This document shows, one piece after another, positions 63,771 through 64,000 of a DNA stretch of 64,000 nucleotides (the first letter of the stretch is position 1; every line of letters begins with the position of its first letter). Below the pieces are notes generated by a model. The model had not been told where the DNA came from, searched no databases, and saw only the letters and a program-made list of their open reading frames with translations. Origin of the DNA: Aurantimicrobium photophilum (GTDB lineage Bacteria; Actinomycetota; Actinomycetes; Actinomycetales; Microbacteriaceae); contig NZ_CP023994.1 in the NCBI RefSeq assembly GCF_003194085.1, positions 1,054,001-1,118,000 on the forward strand. Direction: 5' to 3'. A program made the translations under genes and the position numbers.

Positions 63771-64000
63771 CTAGAGCGTGACGAGAGCGTGAATATCGCG
63801 CCCAGAGAGGCGTTCGCGACCTGCGAGAGCTTCAAGCTCCAACACCACGGCAATACCAGCCACTTCCCAGCCCGCACGCTCGATCAACGACACTGAGGCA
63901 CCGATAGTGCCGCCAGTTGCGAGCACATCATCGAGGACGAGAACACGAGAACCTGCAGGCAATGAAGCGGGGTTCACTTCGAGCGTGGCAGAACCATATT
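63771..64000 (-). CDS. apt: Adenine phosphoribosyltransferase, C-terminal part
   Basis: The frame continues past the window edge at 64000; 76 codons are visible. It reads YGSATLEVNPASLPAGSR, then the PRPP-binding loop VLVLDDVLATGGTIGA and a C terminus with VAGIAVVLELEALAGRERL. This matches the end of Apt, which makes AMP from adenine and PRPP in purine salvage. The 5' end lies outside the window. Confidence 0.93.
   Translation of the reverse strand, partial: YGSATLEVNPASLPAGSRVLVLDDVLATGGTIGASVSLIERAGWEVAGIAVVLELEALAGRERLSGRDIHALVTL

Overview
The window looks like part of the chromosome of a small-genome actinobacterium of the Microbacteriaceae type, possibly a freshwater planktonic lineage; this placement is an inference. 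The clues are moderate G+C, very tight gene spacing with many 1-20 nt overlaps, the GlgX-GlgE-GlgB alpha-glucan set, EttA next to a second SSB, Orn, the GatCAB operon, DivIVA-type proteins, and the orders rpsB-tsf-pyrH-frr-cdsA and rpsO-pnp-M16 peptidase-dapB. Most of the window is core genome. No phage, plasmid or CRISPR sequence was seen. One insertion sequence is present.

Layout. 1-5.0 kb: end of ettA, a lipoprotein, ssb, msrA, a lipase-like hydrolase, an EamA transporter and tRNA-Arg. 5.1-9.8 kb: a Sad-type aldehyde dehydrogenase, an intact IS3/IS150-type element sitting in the loop of that gene's terminator, orn, tRNA-His and small proteins. 9.8-13.3 kb: a TPP-riboswitch operon (YkoE, YkoD and YkoC type ECF transporter plus a P-loop kinase). 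13.2-24 kb: dinB, a 57-aa membrane protein, gatCAB, a BRCT exonuclease, ligA, mnmA and cysteine desulfurase. 24-30.4 kb: glgX-glgE-glgB. 30.4-37.9 kb: envelope and division proteins. 38-42.2 kb: cdsA, frr, pyrH, tsf and rpsB. 42.4-51.9 kb: MFS exporter, M23 peptidase, dapB, a phosphatase, M16 protease, aldo/keto reductase, pnp and rpsO. 52-54.7 kb: three tandem DUF805 membrane proteins, a YggU protein, an esterase and FKBP. 54.7-62.9 kb: a catabolic cluster (permease, GlnA-like ligase, aldehyde dehydrogenase, SDR, class-I amidotransferase hydrolase, FadR-type regulator, second permease). The window ends in an aldo/keto reductase and a partial apt.

How the genes work together. The 54.7-61.6 kb cluster reads as a gamma-glutamylation route for an amino alcohol such as ethanolamine: import, ligation to glutamate, oxidation of the alcohol and then the aldehyde, and hydrolysis that returns glutamate. 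GlgX, GlgE and GlgB debranch, extend (from maltose-1-phosphate) and branch alpha-glucan. The ECF operon imports a thiamine-type compound under TPP control.

A theme across the window is a start arrangement TAnnnT - 6 nt - ATG/GTG, found exactly at ten genes and nearly so at several more, which predicts leaderless mRNAs. In three cases the first bases of the -10 box are the stop codon of the gene upstream. The other main observations are the IS inside a terminator loop with an A7 frameshift site, a riboswitch built into the last codons of dinB, a dinB with no standard start codon ahead of its catalytic motif, and a membrane protein with an internal lipobox.
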